Below, one piece after another: positions 23,791-30,673 of a stretch of DNA of 30,673 nucleotides. Source of the DNA: an uncultured Ruminococcus sp. (lineage in GTDB: Bacteria > Bacillota > Clostridia > Oscillospirales > Ruminococcaceae); the NCBI GenBank assembly GCA_900556055.1, contig USNJ01000001.1:1-30673 (forward strand). Direction: 5' to 3'. Position 1 is the first letter of the stretch. Every line of letters starts with the position of its first letter. The position numbers and the translations under genes are program-made. Under the pieces are notes generated by a model, which saw only the letters and a program-made list of their open reading frames with translations, was not told the DNA's origin and ran no database searches.

Positions 23791-24231
23791 ATGAAAAAAG
23801 TCAGGGGCATATCCGTCCTCGGCGTTATAATAATAGCCGCTGTTGTCGTCATTGCGGCGGTGCTGCTCATAGGCTTCGGCGGACTCGGCTTCGGCGGCGG
23901 AAAGGGTGACGGCGAGGGCGAAAAAAATGCCGGCGCTGTGCCTGTTATGGCGGAAACATCGGCATCGGAAACAGTGCCTGAAACTACCGTCACAACGCAG
24001 GAGATAGAGTACATAAACATCACGGTCGATGGGAACAGCTATCTTTATAACAATAAAAAATATGACATTGAAGAAACGGAAAAGCTTATCGGGGATATAA
24101 AGGCTCTCGATGAAAAGCTGACGGTCAGGATAACCGATGATGATGCATCGCAGAAGGCTTATGACAAGCTCACAAAGCTTCTCGGCGAAAATGATTACAG
24201 ATATATAGAGGTGTCGGAAAATGAAGAATAA
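23791..24231 (+). CDS. Membrane-anchored small protein with ExbD-C-like domain
   Basis: 146 residues. A single N-terminal helix (about 8-28, VLGVIIIAAVVVIAAVLLIG) is followed by a Gly-rich stretch and a Thr/Glu linker (ETSASETVPETTVTTQE). A compact C-terminal domain follows (about 75-140): ITVDGNSYLYNNKKYDIEET, LTVRITDDDASQKAYDKL and TKLLGENDYRYIEV. That domain is recognisably related to the C-terminal part of the next gene and, more distantly, to that of the ExbD-like protein: a short strand with Asn/Tyr, a helix, a strand with Asp, a helix, and a final strand. It begins one base after the previous stop. I know no named family; a role as an extracytoplasmic partner of the channel complex is inferred from the operon. 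Confidence 0.7.
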   Translation: MKKVRGISVLGVIIIAAVVVIAAVLLIGFGGLGFGGGKGDGEGEKNAGAVPVMAETSASETVPETTVTTQEIEYINITVDGNSYLYNNKKYDIEETEKLIGDIKALDEKLTVRITDDDASQKAYDKLTKLLGENDYRYIEVSENEE

Positions 24232-24661
24232 GGTCATGATTGCGGCGGTGCTGGCGGCGGCTCTCGGTCTGACGGGCTGTTCGGATATCGCAGAAAGCAT
24301 AAAGGAGAAGCTACGCCCGTCGGAAACGGCTGTCACGGAAACAACTGTCATTGAAACATCAGCCGTGAGCGAAACATCGGCGGACACGGAAGCATCTGCC
24401 GCAGAAACGTCCGTATCGGATGAATATGACGAAACGGGCGGCGGAAACGGCGGCGAATATTCCGAGAAGGACATAACAGTGTCGGAAAACAGGTATTTCT
24501 ATGATAACCACGAGGTGACTTTCGAGGAGATACAGGAGCTTTTTGCGGACGCAGATGCGAATACGGCGGTCAATATCTATGACGAGCAGGCTTCGGACAG
24601 CGCATTCACAAGGCTGACGGACTTCCTCGATGAAAAGGGTATTGGTTATGAGGTAAAATAA
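24221..24661 (+). CDS. Lipoprotein with ExbD-C-like domain, last gene of the operon
   Basis: 146 residues. Signal peptide MKNKVMIAAVLAAALGLTGC with lipobox LTGC (Cys20), so probably lipid-anchored on the outer face of the membrane. An acidic Thr/Ser/Glu linker follows (about 32-75), then a domain reading ITVSENRYFYDNHEVTFEEI and NIYDEQASDSAFTRLTDFLD. It shares the pattern ITV..N.Y.Y.N...EE...L...D..AS..A...LT..L with the preceding protein. The ATG overlaps the previous gene by 11 bp, with AGAGGTG upstream, indicating tight coupling. The two look like a duplicated pair given different anchors. Function unknown beyond the operon context. Confidence 0.72.
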   Translation: MKNKVMIAAVLAAALGLTGCSDIAESIKEKLRPSETAVTETTVIETSAVSETSADTEASAAETSVSDEYDETGGGNGGEYSEKDITVSENRYFYDNHEVTFEEIQELFADADANTAVNIYDEQASDSAFTRLTDFLDEKGIGYEVK

Positions 24662-24666
24662 ATGCG

Positions 24667-24699
24667 GCACCACAGTCAGGCGGCTGTGGTGCTTTTTTT
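24667..24699 (+). terminator. Terminator of the ExbB/ExbD-like operon
   Basis: GCACCACAGTC (24667-24677) pairs with GGCTGTGGTGC (24682-24692) with one G.U pair over a 4-base loop, then seven T. Confidence 0.85.
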
Positions 24700-24778
24700 A
24701 TCGGCGAAATGCTCAAAAATATAGCGCACGTTTGTGCATTTCCGCAAAATCGTATCATTATGTGACAAAACGGGGCTT

Positions 24779-24805
24779 TGAAACATTGTAGTATATGAAA
24801 AACGT
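24779..24805 (+). promoter_or_regulatory. Possible ECF-type promoter of the sigma-factor operon
   Basis: TGAAAC (24779-24784) followed 18 bp later by CGT (24803-24805) resembles the -35/-10 pair used by ECF sigma factors. The spacer is one or two bases longer than usual. It would suggest autoregulation. No good sigma-A promoter was seen here. Confidence 0.35.
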
Positions 24806-24834
24806 TTTTCATCGGATACAAGGAAGGTGGTAAT

Positions 24835-25323
24835 ATAACAGGCAAGAGCAGGTTTGAACAGATCGCCCGTGAATATACGGATATGCTGTATGCGCATGCG
24901 CTGGTGATACTGAAAGACAAGTCCGATGCGGAAGATGCTGCCGAAAATGCGATATATAAGCTGCTTGTCAGAAAGCTTCCGTTTCGTGATGATGAGCATA
25001 TGAAGGCGTGGCTTATCCGTGTGGTGATGAATGAGAGCATTATGATGCTCCGAAAAAGAAAAAGGCTGTCGGGCGATGAGCTGACTGAGGAAAATGCGGG
25101 CTTCACGGAATTTGAGTATCATGAACAAAGCGAGATATTTGAAGCAGTCGGAAGGCTTGATGTTAAATACCGTTCGGTGCTGCTGCTTTTTTACTGTGAC
25201 GGCATGAGCGTTTCCGAAACGGCAAGGACGCTCGGCATATCGGATTCGGCTGTCACAACAAGACTTCACCGTGCAAGACAGCTTTTAAAAAATGAGCTTG
25301 AAAGGAGAAATTTCAATGGATAA
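24835..25323 (+). CDS. ECF-type RNA polymerase sigma factor with non-standard start (ATA)
   Basis: 162 residues if read from the ATA at 24835. Region 2 is FEQIAREYTDMLYAHALVIL then DAEDAAENAIYKLL and MKAWLIRVVMNESIMMLRKR. Region 4 is LDVKYRSVLLLFYCDGMSV followed by the helix-turn-helix ETARTLGISDSAVTTRLHRA. The first ATG in frame, at 24883, would delete FEQIAREYTD, which belongs to conserved region 2. Between the upstream stop (24796) and that ATG there is no ATG, GTG or TTG. AAGGAAGGTGG (24820-24830) ends four bases before the ATA, exactly where a start should be. Either the gene uses a rare start, or ATG was mutated to ATA, or there is a sequence error. The following gene overlaps by 8 bp and is its likely regulator. 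Confidence 0.8.
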   Translation: MTGKSRFEQIAREYTDMLYAHALVILKDKSDAEDAAENAIYKLLVRKLPFRDDEHMKAWLIRVVMNESIMMLRKRKRLSGDELTEENAGFTEFEYHEQSEIFEAVGRLDVKYRSVLLLFYCDGMSVSETARTLGISDSAVTTRLHRARQLLKNELERRNFNG

Positions 25324-26344
25324 ATATATGAACGAATACAAGGCGGCTGTTGAGTCTGTTTCCGCAGAAAGGGACATAGTTTCGGCGGCAAAGGCACGCA
25401 TCGGAAGGAAGGAGCGCACTTATTGCATCAGGCGCACCGCCGCCGCTTTCTGCGCTGTGCTGATTCTCGGCGGAACGACGGCATATGCGGCGCATACAGG
25501 CTGGCTGGAGAGCCTTTTCGGCAGCGCATCTTCTGCCGTTTCGGAAAATATTTCGGATTATTCCGTCAGGACGACAGCGTTTGAAGCGAAGCATTCCGAT
25601 GACAGCTTTCCTTATGACATTTCATTCGGCGATGTTATATGCGACGGCACGATACTTTACGGCGAAATGCATATCAGCAATAAAAACGGCAGGAAAATAT
25701 CGGGAGATGAGCTGCCGATAGAAACCGATATCATCATAAACGGCGATAAAAATGCGTCAAGACAGACTGCCGTTATTTTCCTCGGCTCAGATGCGGACGG
25801 AAGTGCCGATGCGGCATTCAGCGTATTTTCCGACACGGAGATATGCGAAGGAGCGTCCGTTGAGATGACTTTTTTTGAAAGCACCGCATTCGCCTCGGAG
25901 GATATGGGTACGGCTGTGTTCACGTTTGATATCCTCGGAATGCCGCAGACGCTTGCAAAGCACATCAGCATCGGACGCACGGCACATATCGGCGAAAGCA
26001 ACGCAGTTATGCAGCTTGAAGATGCCGGGATATCCCCGCTCCGCCTGTCCGTAAAGGGCAGATGCACGGGCATTGACAGTGTGCGGGACATTGAAGATTC
26101 GCTTGATATCAGGATAAATTTTTCTGACGGAAGCTGTCTTTATACCGATAAAATGCAGTGGAAAGCGGACGGAAGGCTTGCGGCAAAAGCAGGTGAAAGG
26201 ATATGCGAAACATCGGGCTTCAGCAGCTCGCAGGTCACGGGCAGCGAAGAATATGACGTGGAATACAATGCATCGTTCAGGTGCGTGATACCTGTTGATG
26301 AGGTCGTTTCCGTAACTGTCGGAGATGTTGACACGGCTGTCTGA
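25316..26344 (+). CDS. Membrane-anchored probable anti-sigma factor / sensor of the ECF sigma
   Basis: 342 residues. A cytoplasmic N-terminus of about 38 residues (MDKYMNEYKAAVESVSAERD) and one membrane helix (about 41-59) are followed by the juxtamembrane motif AAHTGWLESLFGS. The rest, about 270 residues, is an extracytoplasmic beta-rich region (DISFGDVICDGTILYGEMHI, VFTFDILGMPQTL). This layout is common in Firmicutes proteins encoded directly after ECF sigma genes, many annotated with a DUF4179-type domain. The cytoplasmic part would hold the sigma factor; no zinc-binding anti-sigma motif (HxxxCxxC) is present. It overlaps the sigma gene by 8 bp, and AAAGGAG precedes the ATG at 25316. The signal sensed is unknown. 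The next 180 bp hold the promoter region of the cellulase. Confidence 0.68.
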   Translation: MDKYMNEYKAAVESVSAERDIVSAAKARIGRKERTYCIRRTAAAFCAVLILGGTTAYAAHTGWLESLFGSASSAVSENISDYSVRTTAFEAKHSDDSFPYDISFGDVICDGTILYGEMHISNKNGRKISGDELPIETDIIINGDKNASRQTAVIFLGSDADGSADAAFSVFSDTEICEGASVEMTFFESTAFASEDMGTAVFTFDILGMPQTLAKHISIGRTAHIGESNAVMQLEDAGISPLRLSVKGRCTGIDSVRDIEDSLDIRINFSDGSCLYTDKMQWKADGRLAAKAGERICETSGFSSSQVTGSEEYDVEYNASFRCVIPVDEVVSVTVGDVDTAV

Positions 26345-26523
26345 CGGGGGCGGCAGAATTCGGATATTTCGGAGGTATTTGACGGCTCTTCGCCTGAAAA
26401 AGCTGAAGGTATGCGATGATGAATGACGGAAGATTATTTACAATTGCATAATTATATAGCGCAGAAGTCAGCTGGTTTTAGTGATATTATATAAATATAA
26501 CAAACCGATCGGGGGAGATAATA

Positions 26524-27723
26524 ATGTTCAAAAAGATCACGGCGGCTTTTATGGCTGTTGTTATGGCTTGCTCTTTTGCGTGCGTTGAGGCTTCGGCGAA
26601 ATACTCGGTGCCGTCACGCAGAAAGCCGCAGGCGGCGCAGTCGGATACAAGCACATCGGCTGTGTCTTCCGATGTCATGCAGTTCGTTAAGGACATGGGC
26701 ATAGGCATAAATCTCGGAAACACCTTTGAATCATGCGGCGACTGGATAGCTCAGTGGGGTGACGGAACTGTTGAATCTTACGAAACTGCGTGGGGAAGCC
26801 CCGTTATCACCGAAAAAATGATAAAGGGCTATGCCGATGCGGGATTTAAGACTCTGCGTGTTCCCGTTGCATGGTCGAACATGATGGGCGATAACTATAC
26901 CGTCAGCACGAAATATATTGCTGAGGTAAAAAAGGTCGTTGACTGGGCGCTGAAGTATGATATGTACGTCATAATAAATCTGCATTACGACAACGGCTGG
27001 CTTGAAAAGTTTCCGACTGAGACCGATGAGTGTATGCGCCGCTACAAGCGCATCTGGGAGCAGGTCAGCAAGGCGTTTGGGGATTATGACGGTCGTCTTA
27101 TATTTGAGGGACAGAACGAGGAGCTTGGCTGGAGCAGTGTATGGAATCAGTACGCAGGCACAAAGGGCAAGAAGGAATCCTATGATCTTGTGAATAAGAT
27201 AAATCAGACATTTGTTGATGTTGTGCGTGCGTCGGGAGGAAAGAATGATACGAGATATCTGCTTATCCCCGGATATAATACAGGCATCGAGCCGACTGCC
27301 GACAAGCTTTACAAGGTGCCTGAGGACAAGGCAAATCACGTTATAATCTCCGTTCACTATTACGAGCCTTCTACATTTGCTATTCTTACCGAGGATGCAA
27401 GCTGGGGCAAGAATCAGAGAACATGGGGAACAAGCAGTGATATCAAGACGCTTGAAAAGAAGATGGATATCATGAAAACGACGTTTGCTGACAAGGGTAT
27501 TCCCGTAATAATCGGAGAATACGGCTGTCCCACGGAAAACAAGGATATGGCATCGGTAAGAAAATATCTCTCTGAGGTATGCATGGCGGCATATGTAAGA
27601 GGAATGTGCCCGATAGTATGGAGCACTCCCGGACATCTTTATGACAGGGAAAGCTGCAAAATGACAGACAGCCAAATAGCAGAGAATTACAAAGAAATAG
27701 TAAAAATGCCGAGAAACGGTTAG
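26524..27723 (+). CDS. Secreted GH5 endoglucanase (cellulase)
   Basis: 399 residues. Signal peptide (about 1-25, MFKKITAAFMAVVMACSFAC...), a short Ser/Thr-rich linker, then one GH5 catalytic domain: MGIGINLGNTFESCGDW, FKTLRVPVAW and YVIINLHYDNGW. The acid/base Glu199 lies in EGQNE, with HYYEP and the nucleophile Glu332 in IIGEYGC further on. The sequence pattern suggests subfamily 4, active on beta-1,4-glucans such as cellulose derivatives, mixed-linkage glucan or xyloglucan. There is no dockerin, cellulose-binding module or membrane anchor, so it is probably released free. GGGGGAGA precedes the ATG. It is monocistronic with its own terminator and sits next to the LacI-GGDEF sensor gene. Confidence 0.93.
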   Translation: MFKKITAAFMAVVMACSFACVEASAKYSVPSRRKPQAAQSDTSTSAVSSDVMQFVKDMGIGINLGNTFESCGDWIAQWGDGTVESYETAWGSPVITEKMIKGYADAGFKTLRVPVAWSNMMGDNYTVSTKYIAEVKKVVDWALKYDMYVIINLHYDNGWLEKFPTETDECMRRYKRIWEQVSKAFGDYDGRLIFEGQNEELGWSSVWNQYAGTKGKKESYDLVNKINQTFVDVVRASGGKNDTRYLLIPGYNTGIEPTADKLYKVPEDKANHVIISVHYYEPSTFAILTEDASWGKNQRTWGTSSDIKTLEKKMDIMKTTFADKGIPVIIGEYGCPTENKDMASVRKYLSEVCMAAYVRGMCPIVWSTPGHLYDRESCKMTDSQIAENYKEIVKMPRNG

Positions 27724-27730
27724 TTTACGG

Positions 27731-27763
27731 GAACGGATATCGTTTGATGTCCGTTCTTTTTTT
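27731..27763 (+). terminator. Terminator of the cellulase gene
   Basis: GAACGGATATC (27731-27741) pairs with GATGTCCGTTC (27746-27756) with one G.U pair, then seven T. Confidence 0.82.
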
Positions 27764-27822
27764 GCAGGTCTGTCGGCACTGTTCAAAACTGCCGATTTTT
27801 TTTGTTTTTTATATTTTATATG

Positions 27823-27851
27823 TTGAAATTATTCGGACAATATGGTAAAAT
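27823..27851 (+). promoter_or_regulatory. Promoter of the LacI-GGDEF gene
   Basis: TTGAAA (27823-27828), a 17-bp spacer and TAAAAT (27846-27851), about 30 bp before the ATG. Confidence 0.62.
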
Positions 27852-27882
27852 ATAAAAAATAGCCTTACAGAAGGTGAAACTT

Positions 27883-29754
27883 ATGTATAAAGGTCACAAG
27901 ATAGCTGCACTGTGTTTAACAAAGATCAATGACGAAAGAAACACTGATATCGTCAGAAAGCTGAACGATGCTCTTCGGAGCCGCGGATATTCGCTTTTTG
28001 TATACAGCACCTGTTCGGATTTTTATTGGAACAACAGGCTCGAAGCGGGCGAACGCCATGTTTATGAGCTGATGGATTACAATATAGTTGATGCTGTCAT
28101 CGTTTTCAGTGAGACATTCAAGGATCTTTCCGTTGCAGAAGATATCTGCCGCACGGCACGGAAAAACGGCAAGCCTGTTGTTACGCTGGGCGGCGCATTC
28201 AGCGGCTGTGTTAATTTCTCATTTGACTATTCGGCGGGCTTTGAAAGCGTTGTCAGACATATCATCTCGGATCATAATATCAAGGATACGGTCATGATGG
28301 CAGGCGTAAAGGGCGAGCCTAATTCCGAGGACAGGATAGCTGCATATAAAAAAGTGCTTGCGGAAAACGGACTTCCTTTCAGTGATGATATGATATTTTA
28401 CGGCGATTACTGGTCAGGTCCGACTGAGAGCGAAACGCTCAGGATAATAAATTCGGGGCATATCCCCGGTGCGGTGATATGTGCGAATGATATGATGGCG
28501 ATAACGGTATGCTCCGTTTTTCAGCGGAGCGGCTATTCCGTACCCGAAGATGTTGCCGTGACCGGATTTGACGGCATCGAGGAAGCTAAGCAGTATGTTC
28601 CTCCCATCACGACCTGCAAATGCAGCCACACACGCACGGTCAGCGCCATTGCCGAATGCATCAGAGATATGGCGGAGGGGAAAAGCGTCCCCGAAAACAG
28701 AAAGATACCGTATATTATCGACATTTACAGCTCCTGCGGATGTCATCCCGAAAGAGCTCCGTACAATCTCGGATATATGCTGAAGGATGTCGCTGACAGG
28801 TTCAACAGATATCAGGACGACAATGCGACCTTCTGCGAGATAACTCAGGAGCTTGCGGCTGAGGCTGCTCTCGGAGACCTTTCAAAGTGTCTTTCAAAAT
28901 ATAATTTCTATGATACGTGCATTTTTGTGAAAAAGAGCTTTTGCGATGAAAAAGTCAATCCGCTCAATGAAACATGGAACGGCTTTGAGGACGAGGTGCG
29001 CATAATATACTGCTCGGGGCGGCATGACGAAAGCTATCCTGCGGTGTTCATGCGTTCGGATATCATTCCCGATATCGACATGGAGCTGGAGCGGGGAAAT
29101 CCGCTGATATTCAGTATTCTGAGCTTTTTCGGCATTCCTGTCGGTTATGTGTGCTTCTATTTCAGCGTAGATACGGACAATTACTGCAAGATACCGCAGT
29201 TTGTTTATTCGCTTGACAATGCGCTGAGCGGGTTCCGCAACATCATGCACCTGAAATATGCCGCAAGGAGCCTTGAAAAATCGTCCGAAAGCGACTATAT
29301 GACGGGGCTGTACAACAGAAACGGCTTCTACAAGGCACTTTCAAAGCTTATCTCCGAGCATAGGGATTCCGATTTTGCGGTAGCTTCCGTTGATATGGAC
29401 GGGCTGAAATACATAAACGACCGCTTCGGACACAATGAGGGGGATTTTGCGATATCTTCGATAGCTGCGGCTATCCGTGAGCTTCCGCTCAAAGATAAGA
29501 TATGCGGACGCTTCGGCGGAGATGAATTCGTTATCTGCGCACTGAAAACATCGGGCGATGAGGAAAGGCTCATAAGGGAGCATATCGCAGGTTATCTTGC
29601 GAACATCGTGAAGGAGAGCGGAGTGCCGTATAACATCACGGTCAGCATAGGAACGTGCTGTTCGGAGGGAAAACCTGATTTTGACGGAATGCTGAAAGTT
29701 TCCGATGAAAATATGTATGCGGAAAAGAATGCAAAGCCAAACCGCAGGAAATAA
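27883..29754 (+). CDS. LacI-type ligand-binding domain fused to diguanylate cyclase (GGDEF)
   Basis: 623 residues, no signal peptide or membrane helix, so cytoplasmic. Residues 1 to about 290 form a LacI/GalR-type sugar-binding domain (KIAALCLTKINDERNTDI, DTVMMAGVKGEPNSEDRIAA, GAVICANDMMAITVC, VPEDVAVTGFDGIEEA), but the DNA-binding helix-turn-helix that opens LacI proteins is absent. A Cys-containing link (SSCGC) and a region of about 150 residues, possibly GAF-like, follow. Then comes a GGDEF domain with intact active site RFGGDEF (GGDEF at 545-549), opening with DYMTGLYNRNGF. It makes c-di-GMP from two GTP. The product-inhibition RxxD site expected five residues before GGDEF is not present (LKDK there). 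The ATG at 27883 follows AAGGTG. Its position beside a cellulase suggests, but does not prove, sensing of plant-derived sugars. Confidence 0.88.
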   Translation: MYKGHKIAALCLTKINDERNTDIVRKLNDALRSRGYSLFVYSTCSDFYWNNRLEAGERHVYELMDYNIVDAVIVFSETFKDLSVAEDICRTARKNGKPVVTLGGAFSGCVNFSFDYSAGFESVVRHIISDHNIKDTVMMAGVKGEPNSEDRIAAYKKVLAENGLPFSDDMIFYGDYWSGPTESETLRIINSGHIPGAVICANDMMAITVCSVFQRSGYSVPEDVAVTGFDGIEEAKQYVPPITTCKCSHTRTVSAIAECIRDMAEGKSVPENRKIPYIIDIYSSCGCHPERAPYNLGYMLKDVADRFNRYQDDNATFCEITQELAAEAALGDLSKCLSKYNFYDTCIFVKKSFCDEKVNPLNETWNGFEDEVRIIYCSGRHDESYPAVFMRSDIIPDIDMELERGNPLIFSILSFFGIPVGYVCFYFSVDTDNYCKIPQFVYSLDNALSGFRNIMHLKYAARSLEKSSESDYMTGLYNRNGFYKALSKLISEHRDSDFAVASVDMDGLKYINDRFGHNEGDFAISSIAAAIRELPLKDKICGRFGGDEFVICALKTSGDEERLIREHIAGYLANIVKESGVPYNITVSIGTCCSEGKPDFDGMLKVSDENMYAEKNAKPNRRK

Positions 29755-29763
29755 TACTAATAC

Positions 29764-29870
29764 TAATACTAAAAACCCATTGAATTATGGGAATCTCTCG
29801 CCGCAAAACCGCATATATCAAAGCTTTTGCGGCGATTTCTTCTCCATAATTCTAATGGTTTTTATTATAA
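29764..29870 (-). repeat. 107-bp hairpin repeat R1, copy B
   Basis: Reverse complement of copy A at 6580-6686 with three changes. Two of them turn the G.U pairs of the inner stem into G-C (TTTTGCGGCGA against TCGCCGCAAAA); the third changes a bulged base. It starts ten bases after the GGDEF gene and ends 60 bp before the convergent GH43-like gene. With A-run and T-run ends on both strands, it could terminate transcription from both sides. TAATAC is repeated three times at its left flank (29752-29769). Confidence 0.75.
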
Positions 29871-29929
29871 GACTTGTGGTTATTATAAGCACATTTTAAG
29901 ATGTGACGTTCATGGAAGATCTCCTATCT

Positions 29930-30673
29930 TTATTCAACATTTTTACTTTCGTCAGCTATATATTCAAAGAAATCAAAGTCCGCATAATGCTTGTGCTTTA
30001 CCCTGTCAGCACAGGTGATGCCCACCATAGTTCCCGTAAATTCGCCGTATTTGCAGTATTCATCGGAGAATTTGGTGGTGTCAAAGGGAATGCCTATCTT
30101 CTCATAGTTTTCACCGTCATAGCTCCAGTAAAACTGTGAATGTCTGCCCTCGATAACAAGCCTGAAATATATGGGAACATCATCAACTGGGATACGGGTA
30201 TTCACAAACTCCGTCTTTTCTCCGTTTTCAAGCTGAATTACGGAAATCGCACTCTGTCCCAGAGTTTCGCTGTAATACTTGCGGAGATTGATGTAGTTCA
30301 TGTTGTCATAGTAGAGGATAAGCCCCGCACTGTGCTGGTGAACCTCCGGCTTGAAATCCATCTTTGTCGTCACCTGCGCATATACGCTCGTCAGCTTTCT
30401 GGCGAGTATGCTGACCTTGTTCAGCGACGTCCTCGCCTCCTGTCCACGGAGCCTTACCCAGCCGGGGCGCGCAGTCACATCAGCAAAACGCTGCGGCATT
30501 ATCCTCGGAGCGTAATACCAGTTGCCGAGCGTGCCGCTGTCGAAATCATCGAAATCCGGAATTTTGCTCACCGGATATTCCGGCAGCCCGCTTTCCTCGC
30601 AGTATTCCTTCGCGATGTTCGTGCCGTCAGCCATGCGCAGCCAGCCGTCCTCAGTCCACTTCATCTTCTGTAT
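29930..30673 (-). CDS. GH43-type beta-xylosidase/arabinofuranosidase, C-terminal part (5' end beyond window)
   Basis: The frame is open to the right edge (about 248 codons seen), so the catalytic N-terminal domain is missing. What remains is the start IQKMKWTEDGWLRMADGTN, which closes the GH43 propeller and leads into the concanavalin-like C-terminal domain of GH43 beta-xylosidases. Landmarks of that domain are DFDSGTLGNWYYAPRI, GWVRLRGQEARTSLN, SAGLILYYDNMNYINLRKYY, PIYFRLVIEGRHSQFYWSYDG and a final ADFDFFEY. These enzymes release xylose or arabinose from xylo-oligosaccharides; no secretion signal can be judged. It is convergent with the GGDEF gene, with repeat R1 between them. Confidence 0.87.
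   Translation of the reverse strand: MQKMKWTEDGWLRMADGTNIAKEYCEESGLPEYPVSKIPDFDDFDSGTLGNWYYAPRIMPQRFADVTARPGWVRLRGQEARTSLNKVSILARKLTSVYAQVTTKMDFKPEVHQHSAGLILYYDNMNYINLRKYYSETLGQSAISVIQLENGEKTEFVNTRIPVDDVPIYFRLVIEGRHSQFYWSYDGENYEKIGIPFDTTKFSDEYCKYGEFTGTMVGITCADRVKHKHYADFDFFEYIADESKNVE

Overview
The window looks like origin-proximal chromosome of a rumen or gut Ruminococcus (Oscillospiraceae), plausibly R. albus or a close relative. The evidence is the Firmicutes order rpmH-rnpA-yidD-yidC-jag-mnmE-mnmG-rsmG-noc-soj-parB, a secreted GH5 cellulase, a GH43-type xylosidase fragment, and clostridial promoter and ribosome-binding-site style. The species is inferred from gene content and family resemblance; nothing was searched.

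Layout. 1-1.7 kb: a membrane protein cut by the left edge, and a divergent Rpn-family nuclease. 1.8-13.5 kb: the origin-side housekeeping block on the + strand (ribosomal protein L34, RNase P protein, membrane insertion, RNA binding, tRNA U34 modification, 16S rRNA methylation, and Noc/ParA/ParB chromosome segregation). It is interrupted by unusually long gene-free spacers that carry parS sites, two families of dispersed repeats and a striking hairpin cluster. 13.5-16 kb: an acyl-ACP thioesterase and guaB. 16.1-18.05 kb: a 2-kb gene-free region with tandem repeats, hairpins and a cluster of DnaA-box-like nonamers. 18.05-21.9 kb: an AGCS amino-acid symporter (- strand) and a YdbS/YdbT-like pair of PH-domain membrane proteins. 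22.3-22.6 kb: tRNA-Met and tRNA-Glu. 22.7-24.7 kb: a compact four-gene operon encoding an ExbB/TolQ-like channel protein, an ExbD/TolR-like coiled-coil protein, and two small envelope proteins with related C-terminal domains. 24.8-26.3 kb: an ECF sigma factor without a normal start codon and its membrane partner. 26.5-29.8 kb: a GH5 endoglucanase and a cytoplasmic LacI-type sensor fused to a diguanylate cyclase. The right edge holds the C-terminal part of a GH43-like beta-xylosidase on the - strand.

How it fits together. Soj, ParB, Noc and at least four near-consensus parS sites form a self-contained segregation locus. MnmE and MnmG act together on tRNA, and RnpA and the tRNAs belong to tRNA supply. 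The right third is accessory: envelope signalling and energised transport, sigma/anti-sigma, and plant-polysaccharide degradation with a possible sugar-to-c-di-GMP link.

The best candidates for something undescribed are the ExbBD-like operon in a Gram-positive context, the cloverleaf-plus-three-hairpins cluster at 9.81-10.05 kb, a 107-bp hairpin repeat present twice with pairing-preserving changes, and a family of roughly 130-165-bp intergenic repeats, one unit of which contains a parS site.
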